From Diaphorobacter aerolatus (GTDB lineage: Bacteria; Pseudomonadota; Gammaproteobacteria; Burkholderiales; Burkholderiaceae_C), in contig NZ_CP060783.1 in assembly GCF_014489535.1 (NCBI RefSeq), forward strand, positions 4,175,501 through 4,239,500: 64,000 nucleotides of DNA, written 5' to 3'. Both the position numbers and the translations under genes were made by a program. Of the stretch, positions 1 through 10,993 are shown piece by piece. The notes under the pieces are model-generated. The model worked only from the letters and a program-made list of their open reading frames with translations, did no database searches and was not told where the DNA came from. Within the stretch, counting starts at the first letter, position 1, and each line of letters begins with the position of its first letter.

Positions 1-236
1 CTCCGGACCGGAACCTGTGCACTCGCCAGGTTGTCGCCGGTGTCGAAAGAGCTTTGTCGAAATTGCCTTGTCGTGCGCGAACTGTTTTCGAGTTGTATCG
101 CGTTGAAGGAATGACTCAGCGAGAGATTGCTCAGAACCTTGGGTGTGCGCTGGGCTTGGTCAATGGCTTGATTGCAGAGGCGACTGCAGCTATCAGCGGT
201 TTTGCAGACCTTTTGCTAGATCCCGAGGCGCGGTGA
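1..236 (+). CDS. ECF sigma factor, C-terminal end (partial)
   Basis: The reading frame is open from the left edge and ends in TGA at 234-236, so only the C-terminal part of the protein is in the window. What remains is sigma region 4: a basic LPCRAR segment followed by the helix-turn-helix GMTQREIAQNLGC, which in ECF factors binds the promoter -35 element. An iron-starvation (FecI/PvdS/OrbS-like) ECF sigma factor normally heads siderophore loci of this kind and drives their genes. The TTG at 54 is an internal codon, not a start. That it controls the downstream genes is inferred from position; I could not find a convincing matching -35/-10 pair upstream of the MbtH gene. Confidence 0.8.
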   Translation, partial: PDRNLCTRQVVAGVERALSKLPCRARTVFELYRVEGMTQREIAQNLGCALGLVNGLIAEATAAISGFADLLLDPEAR

Positions 237-411
237 TCATGCAGATGGTTGTTCGGTGTTCATGGTGTTTCGCACTGATTGAGTGAACAGCGGCGCTTGC
301 AAGACGTCATGTCTGCAGGGACCGCAGGAAAGGCATCGCTGTGCCGATTCTCGGAGGTTCGATTTCATATGTCGAATGCTCCCGAACATTCATTCACAGA
401 AGGACGCACCG

Positions 412-648
412 ATGTCAACCAGTTGTTTTGATCGCGAGGACGAAGTCTTCATCGTTCTGGTCAACCACGAAGAACAGTATTCCATTTGGCCGCATTGGAA
501 GGCGGTGCCCGGAGGCTGGCAGGCCGTGGAAGGCGTGCGTGGCGACAAGAAGACAGTGCTTGCCTTTGTCGAAAGCACGTGGACAGACATGCGTCCGCGC
601 TCGTTGCGCGAATGGATGCACAACCAGGCGCAGGCATCTAACGTTTGA
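412..648 (+). CDS. MbtH-like protein
   Basis: This 78-residue protein has the MbtH signature: FDRED near the N-terminus, then [10 protein letters not shown], then a tryptophan-rich core ending in SLREWM. MbtH proteins bind NRPS adenylation domains and are often needed for their solubility or activity. The ATG at 412 is chosen because it gives the normal family length and has a purine-rich AGAAGGA a few bases upstream; a longer frame from 283 adds residues unlike the family. Its TGA overlaps the ATG of the thioesterase gene by one base, which implies translational coupling and one transcript with the synthetase. Confidence 0.93.
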   Translation: MSTSCFDREDEVFIVLVNHEEQYSIWPHWKAVPGGWQAVEGVRGDKKTVLAFVESTWTDMRPRSLREWMHNQAQASNV

Positions 649-1442
649 TGCCCGCAGTGCACGACGCGCCCGTCACATTGCTGTGTTTGCCCTGTGCCGG
701 CGCGAGTGCCACCATGTACCTGCGTTGGCGCCGCTATCTACCGCACTGGATCCACCTTGCGCCCATCGAGCTGCCCGGGCGCGGTGCCCGCATGGTCGAG
801 GCACCCGTTGAAGATTTCGCTGCACTCGTGGCAGGTATCTGCGATGAGCAGTCGCACAGGATGCCCGGCGAGTTTGTGCTGTTCGGCCATAGCATGGGCG
901 CGTTGCTGGCGTATGGCGTCGCCACTCGTCTGCGCGCAAACGGCAAAGCGCTTCCGCGGGCGCTGCTCCTGTCGGGATGCGCGGCACCTTCGGCGCGCGA
1001 TGTAGACCATCTGGCTGGGATGCATACCGATGCGTCGCTCGTGTCCGACCTGCGGCGCCAGGGCGGTACGCCCGATGCGGTATTCGAACACGACGAGTTG
1101 TTGCGTCTCACGCTGGATCTGTTGCGTGCCGATTACCGCGTGTGCAGCAGCTTTGTCGCACCGCAGGTCGGTGCGGTGCTGCCGCTGCCGGTGCATGTCT
1201 TTGCTGGTCGCAACGATGCCATTGGCGCGCCCGCCATGAAGGCGTGGTCGAAAGCAACCAGTGGAGCGTTCACGCTCGACTGGTTCGATGGCGGCCATTT
1301 CTTCATTCGCGACGACGAGCGCGCCTTCATTGCGGCACTTGTGCGGCGAATCGAATCATCGGCGATTGGAGTCGGCACTACGCCATCGGCATCGCTGCGC
1401 GAGAGCACCGGACGCGCGCCCGTGCGTGCGCAGTACCCATAG
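648..1442 (+). CDS. Type II (external) thioesterase
   Basis: This alpha/beta hydrolase of 264 residues is of the GrsT/RifR type. The N-terminal LLCLPCAGASA motif and the nucleophile elbow GHSMG (Ser codon near 891) are typical, and a DGGHFFI segment near the C-terminus supplies the catalytic His. Such enzymes edit stalled or misprimed carrier proteins by hydrolysing the wrong acyl groups. It lies between mbtH (one-base overlap) and the NRPS gene (10-base gap), so the three are probably one operon. The ATG at 648 is preferred over the TTG at 645, which would add one residue. Confidence 0.92.
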   Translation: MPAVHDAPVTLLCLPCAGASATMYLRWRRYLPHWIHLAPIELPGRGARMVEAPVEDFAALVAGICDEQSHRMPGEFVLFGHSMGALLAYGVATRLRANGKALPRALLLSGCAAPSARDVDHLAGMHTDASLVSDLRRQGGTPDAVFEHDELLRLTLDLLRADYRVCSSFVAPQVGAVLPLPVHVFAGRNDAIGAPAMKAWSKATSGAFTLDWFDGGHFFIRDDERAFIAALVRRIESSAIGVGTTPSASLRESTGRAPVRAQYP

Positions 1443-1452
1443 GAAGAAGGAT

Positions 1453-4400
1453 ATGTCCGTGACCGAATCCCTGCATCGGCGCCACGCCAATTTCGTGGCG
1501 CACCTGAGAGAGCTCGCGCGCCTGAAGCCCGACGACATCTGGCTCACCGTCGCGGACCACGTGGACGGCACGTATGTCGAAACTCCCTTTACCTATGGCG
1601 CATTCGAAAGGCGTGTCAGGGCATTGGCAGCGCTGCTGCAACAGCACTTTGCCAAGGGTGAGCGGGCGCTCATCATGCTCGACAACAGCGAGCACTACGC
1701 GGTGTGCATGCTGGCATGCTTCTACAGCGGTGTGATCGCCGTACCGATCTTCCCTCCGGAGTCGATGCGTCCGCAGCACATGGCCAGGCTCATGGGCGTG
1801 GCCAACGATGCCAAGGCGCGCTGCGTGCTCACGTCGGCGGCGCTCGCCGGTGCCATGGACAAGAATGGCACGCTCTTCGATGGGGCGCAGATCATGGTGG
1901 TCGATGGCATCGACATGGCGTTGGCGAGCCAATGGCAGCCTTGTGAGCCTCAGCCCGAAGATGTGGCCTTCCTTCAATACACCTCGGGTTCGACATCGGC
2001 TCCCAAAGGCGTGATCGTCACGCACGCATGCCTGATGGCCAATGAAGAGGCAATGCGCATCGGCTTCGATGTACGGCCCGATTCGAGGTACGTGACCTGG
2101 GCACCGCTGTACCACGACATGGGACTGATCGGAGGCCTGCTGCTGCCGTTGTACTGCAGTGTTCCCGTCGTGTTGACGTCGCCGCGCTATTTTCTGGAGC
2201 GGCCAGTGCGCTGGCTGGAGCTGATTTCCCGTCACCGAGCCACCCACAGCGGGGGGCCGGATTTCGCGTTTCGCTTGTGTCTTGAACGGGCGCGCGATGC
2301 GCAGATTCATGAGCTCGATCTATCGCATTGGCAATGCGCCTATACGGGCGCAGAGCCGGTGCGTGCCGATACCGAGCGCGACTTCATCGAGCGTTTTGCT
2401 CCAGCAGGTTTTCGCGCGCAGGCAGCTTTCCCCTGCTATGGGCTTGCCGAAGCGACGTTGTATGTGACAGGCACGTCGAGCGGCGAGGGGATGATCGCGC
2501 GGGGCTTCAATTCCGACGCTCTGGCGGCGGGCAGGGGCGTGCCCGATCCGGACGGCGCAACGCTGGTGAGTTGTGGACAGGTGCCGCCGGAGCATGCGCT
2601 GGCGATCGTGGATCCCGCGACATGCATCGATGTGGCATCGGGCGTCATTGGCGAGATCTGGTTTCATGGCCCGAGCGTCGCCGCCGGCTATTGGTGCAAC
2701 GAACGCGCCACGCGAGATGCCTTTGTCGAACGCGACGGCCGACGATGGTTGCGCACGGGCGATCTGGGGTTTTTGTGCGATGGGGGGCTTCTGTATGTCA
2801 CGGGGCGCATCAAGGATCTGATCATCGTGCGTGGCCACAACATCTATCCGCAGGACATCGAGCGCGTGATTGAAGCCGAAGTCGATGCGGTGCGCAAGAG
2901 CCGGGTCGCGGTGTTTGCCACGCAGAGGCCCGATGGTGAGGGCATCGGCGTGTCTGCCGAAGTATCGCGCAGCATGCAGAAACTCGTATCGCCATCTGCG
3001 CTGGTGGAGGCTCTCAGCGCTGCGGTGAGCGAGGCGTTCGGCGAGCCATTGTCGGTGGTGGTGCTGCTCAATCCCGGAGGTCTGCCGAAGACCACCAGCG
3101 GCAAGCTGCAGCGAAGCGCCTGCCGTGCGCAATGGATGGATCGCAGTGCCGATGCCTATGCGATTCATGAGTTCGCCACGTGGGTGAAGGGTGGCCCGGA
3201 CGGTGAGATGCCCGGCACATCGGCTTTGGATGAAACCGAGCAAGCGCTGGACGGCATCTGGCGCGGCGTGCTGCGTCGCGCATACGACGCCCCGCTCAAG
3301 CGGGATGCGCATTTTTTCACGCACGGCGGTAATTCCCTGTCGGCAACGCAGGCAGCGGCGCGCATCGCGGCCCGCTGGCGCATCGACTTTCCGCTGCGGC
3401 TGATGTTCGATGCTCCGCGCCTGCATGAATGTGCAGCCGAAGTGCGCAAGCGCATCGGGCAGGGAGCCACCGCTGCGGCCTCGCCTATCCAGGTGGTGCC
3501 TGCATGCGAACGCTCGCGTGGCTTGCCGCTCTCGCACGCGCAGTCAAGGCAATGGTTCCTCTGGCAACTCGACCGCGCGAGTTCGGCCTATCACATCTGC
3601 GGTGCTCTGCAGATCGTTGGTTCGCTCCACACGGAGGCATTGCGTGCGACGTTGGCTGCCCTGTGCCAGCGTCACGAATCGTTGAGAACCTCGTTTCGTG
3701 CCAACGAACAGGGGCTCGTGCTGCAATGGATTGCACCCACTGGCACGGTGTCGCTTGAAGACATCGACTTGCGCGCCGAGCCTGTGGCACAGCGCGATGC
3801 CCGCATCGCACAGGAACTGCAGCGCTTCAAGCAGATGCCGTTCGATCTGGAACGGGGCGACCTGATGCGTGCGGCGCTGTTGCGCGTGGCCGATGACACT
3901 CACGTGCTGGCGCTGGCCATGCACCACATGGCCTCAGACGGCGCGTCGATGCAGTTGCTGATGGACGAGATGGCGGCGGACTATGCGTTGCGCCTTTCTG
4001 GAGCGGCAGCAACACAGCAAACCGCGCAGAAGATCGGTTGGGTGGATTACGCCGATTACGCGCTCTGGCAGCGAGACTGGCTTGCGGCAGGCGAGGGCGC
4101 GCGGCAGCTCGCGTGGTGGCGCGAACAACTGTCCGGTGCGCACGAGGTACTGGAGCTGCGCACGGACCGCCCGCGCCAGCCGCATGCGGGTGAGTACCGT
4201 GCCGCACGCCACGGGTTCACCTTGTCCGCGCCGCTCTTGGAGCGATTGCGCGAACGATCGAACGGCAAGGGATCGACACTCTTCATGGCGCTGCTGACGG
4301 GCCTGCAGGTACTGCTGCATCGGTACACCGGGCAACGGGATATCCGCGTCGGCAGCGCCATCTCCAATCGCCATCGGGTCGAGTTTGAAGCCGTGGTCGG

Positions 4401-7400
4401 CCTGTTCGTGAACACACTCGTGTTGAGCAACCGGATCGACGGGCGCATGCCGTTGTCCCGCGTGCTGGCGCAAGCACGCGATACGGTGCTGGGCGCGCAG
4501 GCGCACCAGGACCTGCCGTTCGAGCAATTGGTCGGGCCTTGCAGCCCGAGCGCAGCAGCAGTCGCAGCCCGTTGTTTCAGGTGATGTTCAATCATTTGAT
4601 CGAGGACATCTCGGCGTTCGATGCCATCGACGGCCTTGCGGTACGGCACCATCCCGTGCCCGACCTCGATGCCCAGTTCGAGTTGGTGCTCGAAACGACC
4701 GAGCAGGTGGGTGGCGCACTGAAGCTGGATTTCATCTATGCCAGCGAACTGTTCGACGCACCGACAATCCACCGATTGGCAGGGCACTACGTGGCGATCC
4801 TGGAGGCGCTGGCTTCGCCGGTCGATGTGGCGGTGGGCGATGTACAGCTACTGTGCGAGCAGGAGATGGCAGAGCTGCGGAGTATGGGCATCAACGGCGC
4901 ACGCGAGGCGCAATTGGAGCCGGCGCACAGGGCGATTGCGCGCCAGCCCGGCGAGCGCACGGCGCTGCTGTTTGCGAACGAGACGCTGAGCTACGGGGAA
5001 CTCAATGCACGCGCCAACCGTCTGGCGCACCACCTGATGGAGCGTGGTGTGGGCCCGGAGGTGCTCGTTGGCATCTGCATGGAGCGCTCGGTGGAGATGA
5101 TCGTGAGCATTCTGGCGGTGCTCAAGGCGGGTGGTGCCTATCTGCCGCTGGACCCGGAATACCCCGCGCAGCGCCTGGCCTACATGGTGGCCGACAGCGG
5201 CATCGCGTTGCTGCTCACGCACCGTGCAACGCAAGGGTGCATTGCGCCGACGGCTTCGCTCTGCGTGCTGGAAGTGGAGCAGCTTGCGCTACAGGCCCGG
5301 CCAGAGAGCGAGCCGTGCGTTGCCGTGCACGGCGAGAGCGTGGCCTATGTGATCTACACCTCGGGCTCGACAGGCCAGCCCAAGGGCGCGGCAGTGCGCC
5401 ATGATGCGCTGAGCAGCTGCATGGCGTGGATGCAGCGCAGCTACCAGTTGGAGGAAGCCGACACCGTGCTGCACAAGGCGCAGTTCGGCTTCGATGTCTC
5501 GTGCTGGGAGATCTTCTGGCCGCTGACGAGCGGAGCGCGGCTGGTGGTGGCCAACCCGGGCGATCACCGGGATCCGGCGCGGATCGTGGAGCTGATAGAG
5601 CGCCACCAGATCACGACGATGAACTTCGTGCCAGCGATGCTGCAGGCGTTCCTGGCGCATCCGGGCATCGAGGCGCACACGCGGCTCAAGCACCTGATCG
5701 TGGGGGAGAGGCGATGCCGGCGCAGACGCAGAAAGAAGCGCTTGCGCGGCTGAAGGGGCGACGCTGCAGAACCTGTACGGCCCCACGGAGACAACCATCC
5801 ACGTCACGCGCTGGACCTGCCGCGACGATGGGCAAAGCCAGGTGCCGATCGGGCAACCGATCACGGACACGCAGACCTATATCCTGGACAGCGAGCTGAA
5901 CCTGGTGCCCCGGGGCGTGGCGGGCGAGCTGTACATCGGAGGGGTGAGTCTGGCGCGGGGGTATCTGGGGCGGGCGGCGTTGACGGCGCAGTGCTTCGTG
6001 GCCGACCCGTTCGGGCAGGGCGGCAGGTTGTACCGCACGGGAGATCTGGTGCGCTGGAATGCACAGGGTCAGATCGAATACCTGGGGCGCCTGGACCATC
6101 AGGTGAAGATACGGGGCTTTCGCATCGAGCTGGGAGAGATAGAGGCCCAGTTGCTGGGCCAGCCCGAGGTGCGGGAGGCGGTGGTGGTCACGGCAAAGGC
6201 GACAACGACAACGGTGGCATCGGCGACAACGGTGGGTGCGCGTCTGGTGGGCTATGTGTCGCTGCACGCCGCAGCGCAGACCGATGGGGCGCAGTTGCGC
6301 GAGCGGCTTCAGGGCGTGCTGCCGGACTATATGGTGCCGACGGCGATCATGGTGATGCAGGCGCTGCCGCTGAACGCCAACGGAAAGATCGACCGCAAGG
6401 CGTTGCCGCCAGCGGCGACGATGCTGGAGGGTGGTGGCGCGCATGAGGCACCCAGAGGCGAGGTGGAGTGCCTGCTTGCGCAGATCTGGGGCGAGGTGCT
6501 GGGGTGCAGCGGGTGGGGCGCCATGACAACTTCTTCGAGCTCGGCGGTGACTCGATTCTGAGTCTGCGACTCATCGCGGAAGTGCGGCGCAAGCTACCGG
6601 GTGGCAACCAGCTAGGTCTGGCCGATGTGATGCAGTCCACTGATCTGGCCCATTTGGCCGCGCGTCTGCATCAGCGCCATGGTCAGGCACACCATGCCGT
6701 GTGTCTGCAGGCGACGGGTGAGGGCGTTCCGCTGTTCTGCATGCCAGGCCTGATCGTCAACACGCGCGAGTTTCTGCCGCTGGCACGCGCACTCGCCGGG
6801 GACCGGCCGGTGTACGGTTTCGTGAGCCATGTGTACACGACAAGGCGTTGGCGCGGTTTTGCGGTGGACGATTTGGCAGAAGAGTATGCGGAGTTCATCG
6901 CGGCCAACGCTCCGGGCGGACGGTGTGCACTGCTGGGGTGGTCGATCGGCGGCGATCTGGCAGTGGAAGTGGCGCGCAGGCTGGAAGGCCGTGTGAAGGT
7001 CGCGTTTGTGGCGGCGGTTGATGTCTTCGAGCCGGAGCGCATGTTACCGCGCCAGCCGATGACATGCGTTGAAGTCGAGCACGGACTTGCGTCATGGCTG
7101 AGCCGTTCTTCCATGGCCGATCCATGGCGCGCGCTGCTTGCCCGGATGACAGACAGCGAACGGTGTTGGGTAGCCGAGCAATTGGGAGACCCGGCGCAGA
7201 CGGTGCCCAATGATGGCAACGGCGATGAGGCCGCCGAATTCATTCTGTGGGCTACGCTCGACAGCCGTGTGCGTCTGGCGCGCCACCGGCATGCTGCTTG
7301 CGCACAACCGCTACACGTCTATGTCGCTGACAGCTCGCTTCAGCATGATGCGACACTGCGCGACTGGTCGGAGTTTACTCCGGTCGTGGCCACCGAAGTC

Positions 7401-7490
7401 ATCGCAGGCGCCGATCATCTAGACATCGTCAGACACCCTGCGCTGGGCGCTTCATTGCGTCACAGACTGCGGGACATCGACAGTGCATAA
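1453..7490 (+). CDS. Siderophore NRPS: FAAL-PCP-C-A-PCP-TE, frame broken four times
   Basis: With four missing bases restored, the reading frame gives 2013 residues. Domains in order: fatty-acyl-AMP ligase (TSGSTSAPKG near residue 177), carrier protein (GGNSL, Ser near 628), condensation domain (HHMASDG near 824), adenylation domain (YTSGSTGQPKG, core near 5370; YGPTETT near 5780), second carrier protein (GGDS, Ser at 6552) and a C-terminal thioesterase (GWSIGG near 6940). The FAAL should load a fatty acid, giving a lipopeptide. Frame breaks fall at 4534-4536, 5702-5706, 5755-5758 and 6501-6504, each one base short in a G run, so they are probably sequencing errors. A purine-rich GGAAGAAGG precedes the ATG at 1453. 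The specificity residues read from the repaired A domain are D-V-W-N-I-G-L-I-H-K, closest in my memory to threonine-type codes; this is tentative. One elongation module is few for a hydroxamate siderophore. Confidence 0.9.
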
Positions 7491-7520
7491 GAACGGGGCC
7501 GTGGCCCCCGTTCTGTTGAA
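7491..7520. terminator. Stem-loop after the NRPS gene
   Basis: GAACGGGGCC and GGCCCCCGTTC form a near-perfect stem with a two-base loop and one bulged C, directly after the TAA of the synthetase gene. A short T-containing stretch follows. It lies between two convergent genes, the NRPS and the TonB receptor, so it may serve both strands. Confidence 0.7.
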
Positions 7521-7564
7521 TGTCGGCATGTCTTTCACTTGCTCGCCGATCGAAAGCGGTTCGC

Positions 7565-9789
7565 CTACCAATGATACGTGGCTGTCGCTGTGACCGTACG
7601 TTGGTCACCGTAGTAGCAGGACTGCGCTTGTCCGTCGCAGTTTGCAAGATAGGTCTTGTTGGTCAGGTTCCGGACATTCAGTGCTAGCGTCCATTGAGGC
7701 AGCTCGTAGCCGATCATCGCATCGATCAGAGTGTAGGCTGGGACCTTGACAGGTGAGATGCCACCGTTCCCGTGGGTCGAACCGACGTAACGCGCCCCAA
7801 CACCCACCTTGATGCGATTGAGGAAACGGTAGTCGGCCCACAAGGCCAATTGATTGCGTGGCACGGCGGTCGCCTGTTTTCCAATTTGTGCGGGGTTGGC
7901 ACTGGCGGTGACGATGGCGCGCTGGGTGTAAGTGTAGGCAGCGGTCAGGTTCATCCTCGCGACGGGCTGCGTGGTGGCCTCGAGTTCGAGGCCGCGCACC
8001 GAGATTTCGCCGGTCTGGTAGGGGACGTAGTTGGGGTCGAAGGTGACGTAATTTCGTCGGCGCAGATCAAAGATGGCGGCGCTGTACATGTCCCGCGTGC
8101 CAGCGGGTTGGTATCGCAGGCCGGTTTCGTACTGGCGACCGGTCTCCGGGTCGAAAGGCGCTTTCGTCAGTGGATTGATCGCCGTGATGGGGGAGAACGA
8201 TTGCGTGTAGCTCACATAGGGCGCCAGCCCGCTGGGCGCCAAGTACACGAGGCCGGCGCGCGTGGTGAACTTGTTGTTGGATATCTTGGTGCTGGTGCCG
8301 CCCAGCTTGTCGGTGTAGTCGCTGCTCGCCTGATCGTAGCGCCCGCCAACGGTGAGTCGCCAGTGCTCGCCCCACTTGATCTGGTCTTGCAGATACAGTC
8401 CGGTCTGCGTGAGGAGCGTGTCATCGATGGCGTAGGGAGCAGGTACCTCGAACGGGCCGTTCGGATAGGAAGGGGCGTCGATGATAAGCAACGGAGCGCT
8501 GCCTCCGCTGAAGCTAGTGGCCTTGAACCGGTTGCGTTGGTAATCCAGGCCTACCAGCACCTTGTGTTGCCAATCCCCAGAGCGCAGATCGGCTTGGAGC
8601 TGGTTGTCGAGGCTGAATCCCTTGGCGGACTCGCGGCTGCCGAACAGCGGGCGGTTGAGCGCCTGGAAATTCGCCGGGTCCAGCGGGTCAGTCTCGTTCA
8701 GCGTTGCGTAGCTCGGTGCCTGCAGTCCTGCATAGTTGAGCTTCATGTGTCCGGCACGCAGGTTTTGCCGGAAAGTCAGCGTGTCGTTGAAGCGGTGATC
8801 GAACTGGTAGCCCAGCAGTTGCTGATCCTGGTCAAAGCGGTCGAAATGGCGATTGCCGGAAAACAGGGAACTTGGGATGTAAGTGCCGATGGCGTTCGGC
8901 ACCAAGGATCCGACCAAGGGCGCACACGGGTATTGACTCCTGCGCGATTGCGCATCAACTGCGCATACAGGGTGAGCTTCGTGTCGTTCGACAGTTTCAA
9001 GCTCAGCGATGGCGCAAGATAGGTGCGGTCATCGCGTGCGCCTCCTTCCGGCAGATCGCCATCGCGGAACAGTCCGACGATGCGGTACAGCACTTTGCCA
9101 TCCGCGTCGAGTGCGCCGCCGAAATCGCCGGCAATCGTTTTACGGCTGTGGCTGCCGTACTGGAGCTGCAACTCGCGCACGGGCGTAGCCGTGGGCAGTT
9201 TGCTCACCACGTCGACCACGCCGCCCGCACTGCCTTGTCCATACAGCACGGAAGATGGTCCGCGCAGCACGTCGATGCGCTCCGCACCATAGGGCTCGAC
9301 TTTCCACACCGCAAAGGAGTTGGCGTTTCGCAGCGGCAGACCGTCCTGATAGAACCCGGGACTGTACGCATCAAAGCCGCGGACGGTGATCCAGTCATAG
9401 CGCGAGTCGGCACCATACGGAGAGATGCCGATTCCCGGCGTGTATCCCAGCGCATCACGAACGGTGGTGGCACCAATGGCCTCGACGCGGTCGGCGGTGA
9501 TCACCGACACCGACTGCGGAATCTCGACGATGGGCGTGTCGGTCTTTGACCCCGCGGTGCTGCGAAGTGCGCTGTAGCCGCTGACTTGGCCAGAGCCATC
9601 TTCGCTGTCGGCAGTCACCGTGACCGTCGGCAACACCGCGTTGCTGCTGATCTCCTTTGCGGCAGGGACGGTGGACGTCTGTGCGGACGCTGTTCCGCCC
9701 AGGACGGCAATGGCTGCACCAACGGCAGCACTGACGGCCGCCAGGGATACGTTGAGTGAACGAGGTTCCGGTGAGTCTTTGGGATGCAT
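7565..9789 (-). CDS. TonB-dependent siderophore receptor, one frame break
   Basis: Restoring one base gives 741 residues. A signal peptide ends near GGTASAQ, followed by the plug domain (residues near SVSVITADRV and GFDAYSPGFYQDG) and a long beta-barrel ending in the terminal aromatic W expected of outer-membrane barrels. The family imports ferric siderophores across the outer membrane using TonB energy. There is no clear extra N-terminal FecA-type signalling domain, so the ECF factor is probably not activated through this receptor. The frame break is at 8918-8920, a C run on the coding strand missing one base. The start at 9789 begins the signal peptide; the frame upstream of it has no receptor-like features. 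It is the last gene of a minus-strand group with the acyl- and formyltransferase genes. Confidence 0.92.
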
Positions 9790-9889
9790 GGCGATGTTCT
9801 CGAGAATGAAGGAAATCTGCAGGGTGAATTCGGTCGGTGAGGGCCGATGGCCGATGGGCCGATGGGCCGGATGAGCGATGTTTTTCTGT

Positions 9890-10993
9890 CTAGCTGGCGG
9901 CCAGTGGCGTCGCACAGAGGCTTCCACGCGGCAGACCGGAGACTGGCGCGCCCTCATCGCGAGGCTGCCACAGTGCGTCGGTGAAGTAGCGCTCGCGCAG
10001 CATCGACACCAGCAACGCGCGTTTGTGCGGCAAGTCGAACTCTTTGACTTTGGCGTAGCCTGATTTGTCCAGATTCCGGATTTGCTGGAGGTGATCGATC
10101 CGTGGCTCTCCCATGGCGCGTTCGGTGCGAGGGTCACACAGGAAGAGGTAGTGCGATATCGACGTCAGCCACGCGGTGGCGAAGGCGCGACCCCGGAAGG
10201 CTGGTTCACCCACCAGAACATGCCATCCGCGGTCATAGTCGTGCACGTCATAGAAAGGCGAGATGCGGCTCTCCTTGGCCCAGTACGTTTCGAAGTATGC
10301 AAACGGCTCGCCATCGAAGGAGGCAACCATCGAGTACATGTGCGGATCCCTGTCGATGGCTTCCAGGTAGCTGCGGTGCTTGGCGAGATCGCCTTCCTCC
10401 TGCCAGACGTGAGCCACATCGGGATCATTCATCCAGCGGTTGAACATCGGCAGATCACGCTCCATGTCGAAGCTTCGAAACGAAAATGTCTTGCCCAGCC
10501 ACGGCACGAAGCGCTGGTACAACGTGCCTCGGGGCTTGGGCGCGCGCGTCGGATGCCGCCTTCCACCTGTCAGTGTGTAGTGCAGTGCAATGGGTGCATG
10601 GACCTGGGGCAGCCATGAACGCGGCTGTTGCCACAACGTTTCGCGGCACACGCGCAGCTCTCCATCGGCGCCCGCAAGCGCTACACCCGTGGCGGCGAGG
10701 TCCGGAAACCGTTCGACGTCATCCAGCAAGGCGCTGCGATACCCCGGATGATGCACAAAGGCTGCTTCGATGGCCGCCAAGGCGTGCAACTCGGCGATTT
10801 CTTCGGTCATGGCGCCTTCGATCTGACGCAATGCAAGTGCACGTGTGGGGTCTGCATCGACCAGCCACCGGGACAATGCGCCGGTCTTGCGAGTGCGCAC
10901 TGCAAGGTGGTTGTCGGCATGGGTCACCTCGTGTGAGAGGCCACCTGCGTAGGAGATGAAGGATGCGTTCTGCGACGCCACGGGTGAGGTCAT
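9890..10993 (-). CDS. Siderophore N-acyltransferase (IucB/AlcB-like GNAT)
   Basis: This 367-residue protein has a GNAT fold in its C-terminal half. Segments such as FNRWMNDPDVAHVW and the acyl-CoA-binding GEPAFRGRAFATAW match the IucB/RhbD/OrbL type of siderophore acetyltransferase. These enzymes acylate an N-hydroxylated lysine or ornithine side chain to make a hydroxamate. Its ATG overlaps the stop of the formyltransferase gene by four bases (ATGA), so the two are translationally coupled. Having both an acyl- and a formyltransferase suggests two differently capped hydroxyornithines, as in ornibactin-type products; that is an inference. Confidence 0.85.
   Translation of the reverse strand: MTSPVASQNASFISYAGGLSHEVTHADNHLAVRTRKTGALSRWLVDADPTRALALRQIEGAMTEEIAELHALAAIEAAFVHHPGYRSALLDDVERFPDLAATGVALAGADGELRVCRETLWQQPRSWLPQVHAPIALHYTLTGGRRHPTRAPKPRGTLYQRFVPWLGKTFSFRSFDMERDLPMFNRWMNDPDVAHVWQEEGDLAKHRSYLEAIDRDPHMYSMVASFDGEPFAYFETYWAKESRISPFYDVHDYDRGWHVLVGEPAFRGRAFATAWLTSISHYLFLCDPRTERAMGEPRIDHLQQIRNLDKSGYAKVKEFDLPHKRALLVSMLRERYFTDALWQPRDEGAPVSGLPRGSLCATPLAAS

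Noticed and set aside
1..412. Iron-starvation ECF sigma promoter or Fur box before the MbtH gene
   Set aside because: CGTC occurs at about 304, but no TAAA-type -35 lies at suitable distance and no Fur-like inverted repeat was visible.
283..648. N-terminally extended frame for the MbtH protein
   Set aside because: Residues before the ATG at 412 are unlike the family, and the shorter start gives the normal length.
9842..9870. Tandem GCCGATGG-like repeats before the TonB receptor gene
   Set aside because: Only about three to four short imperfect units; probably chance low complexity, with no sign of a known regulatory site.
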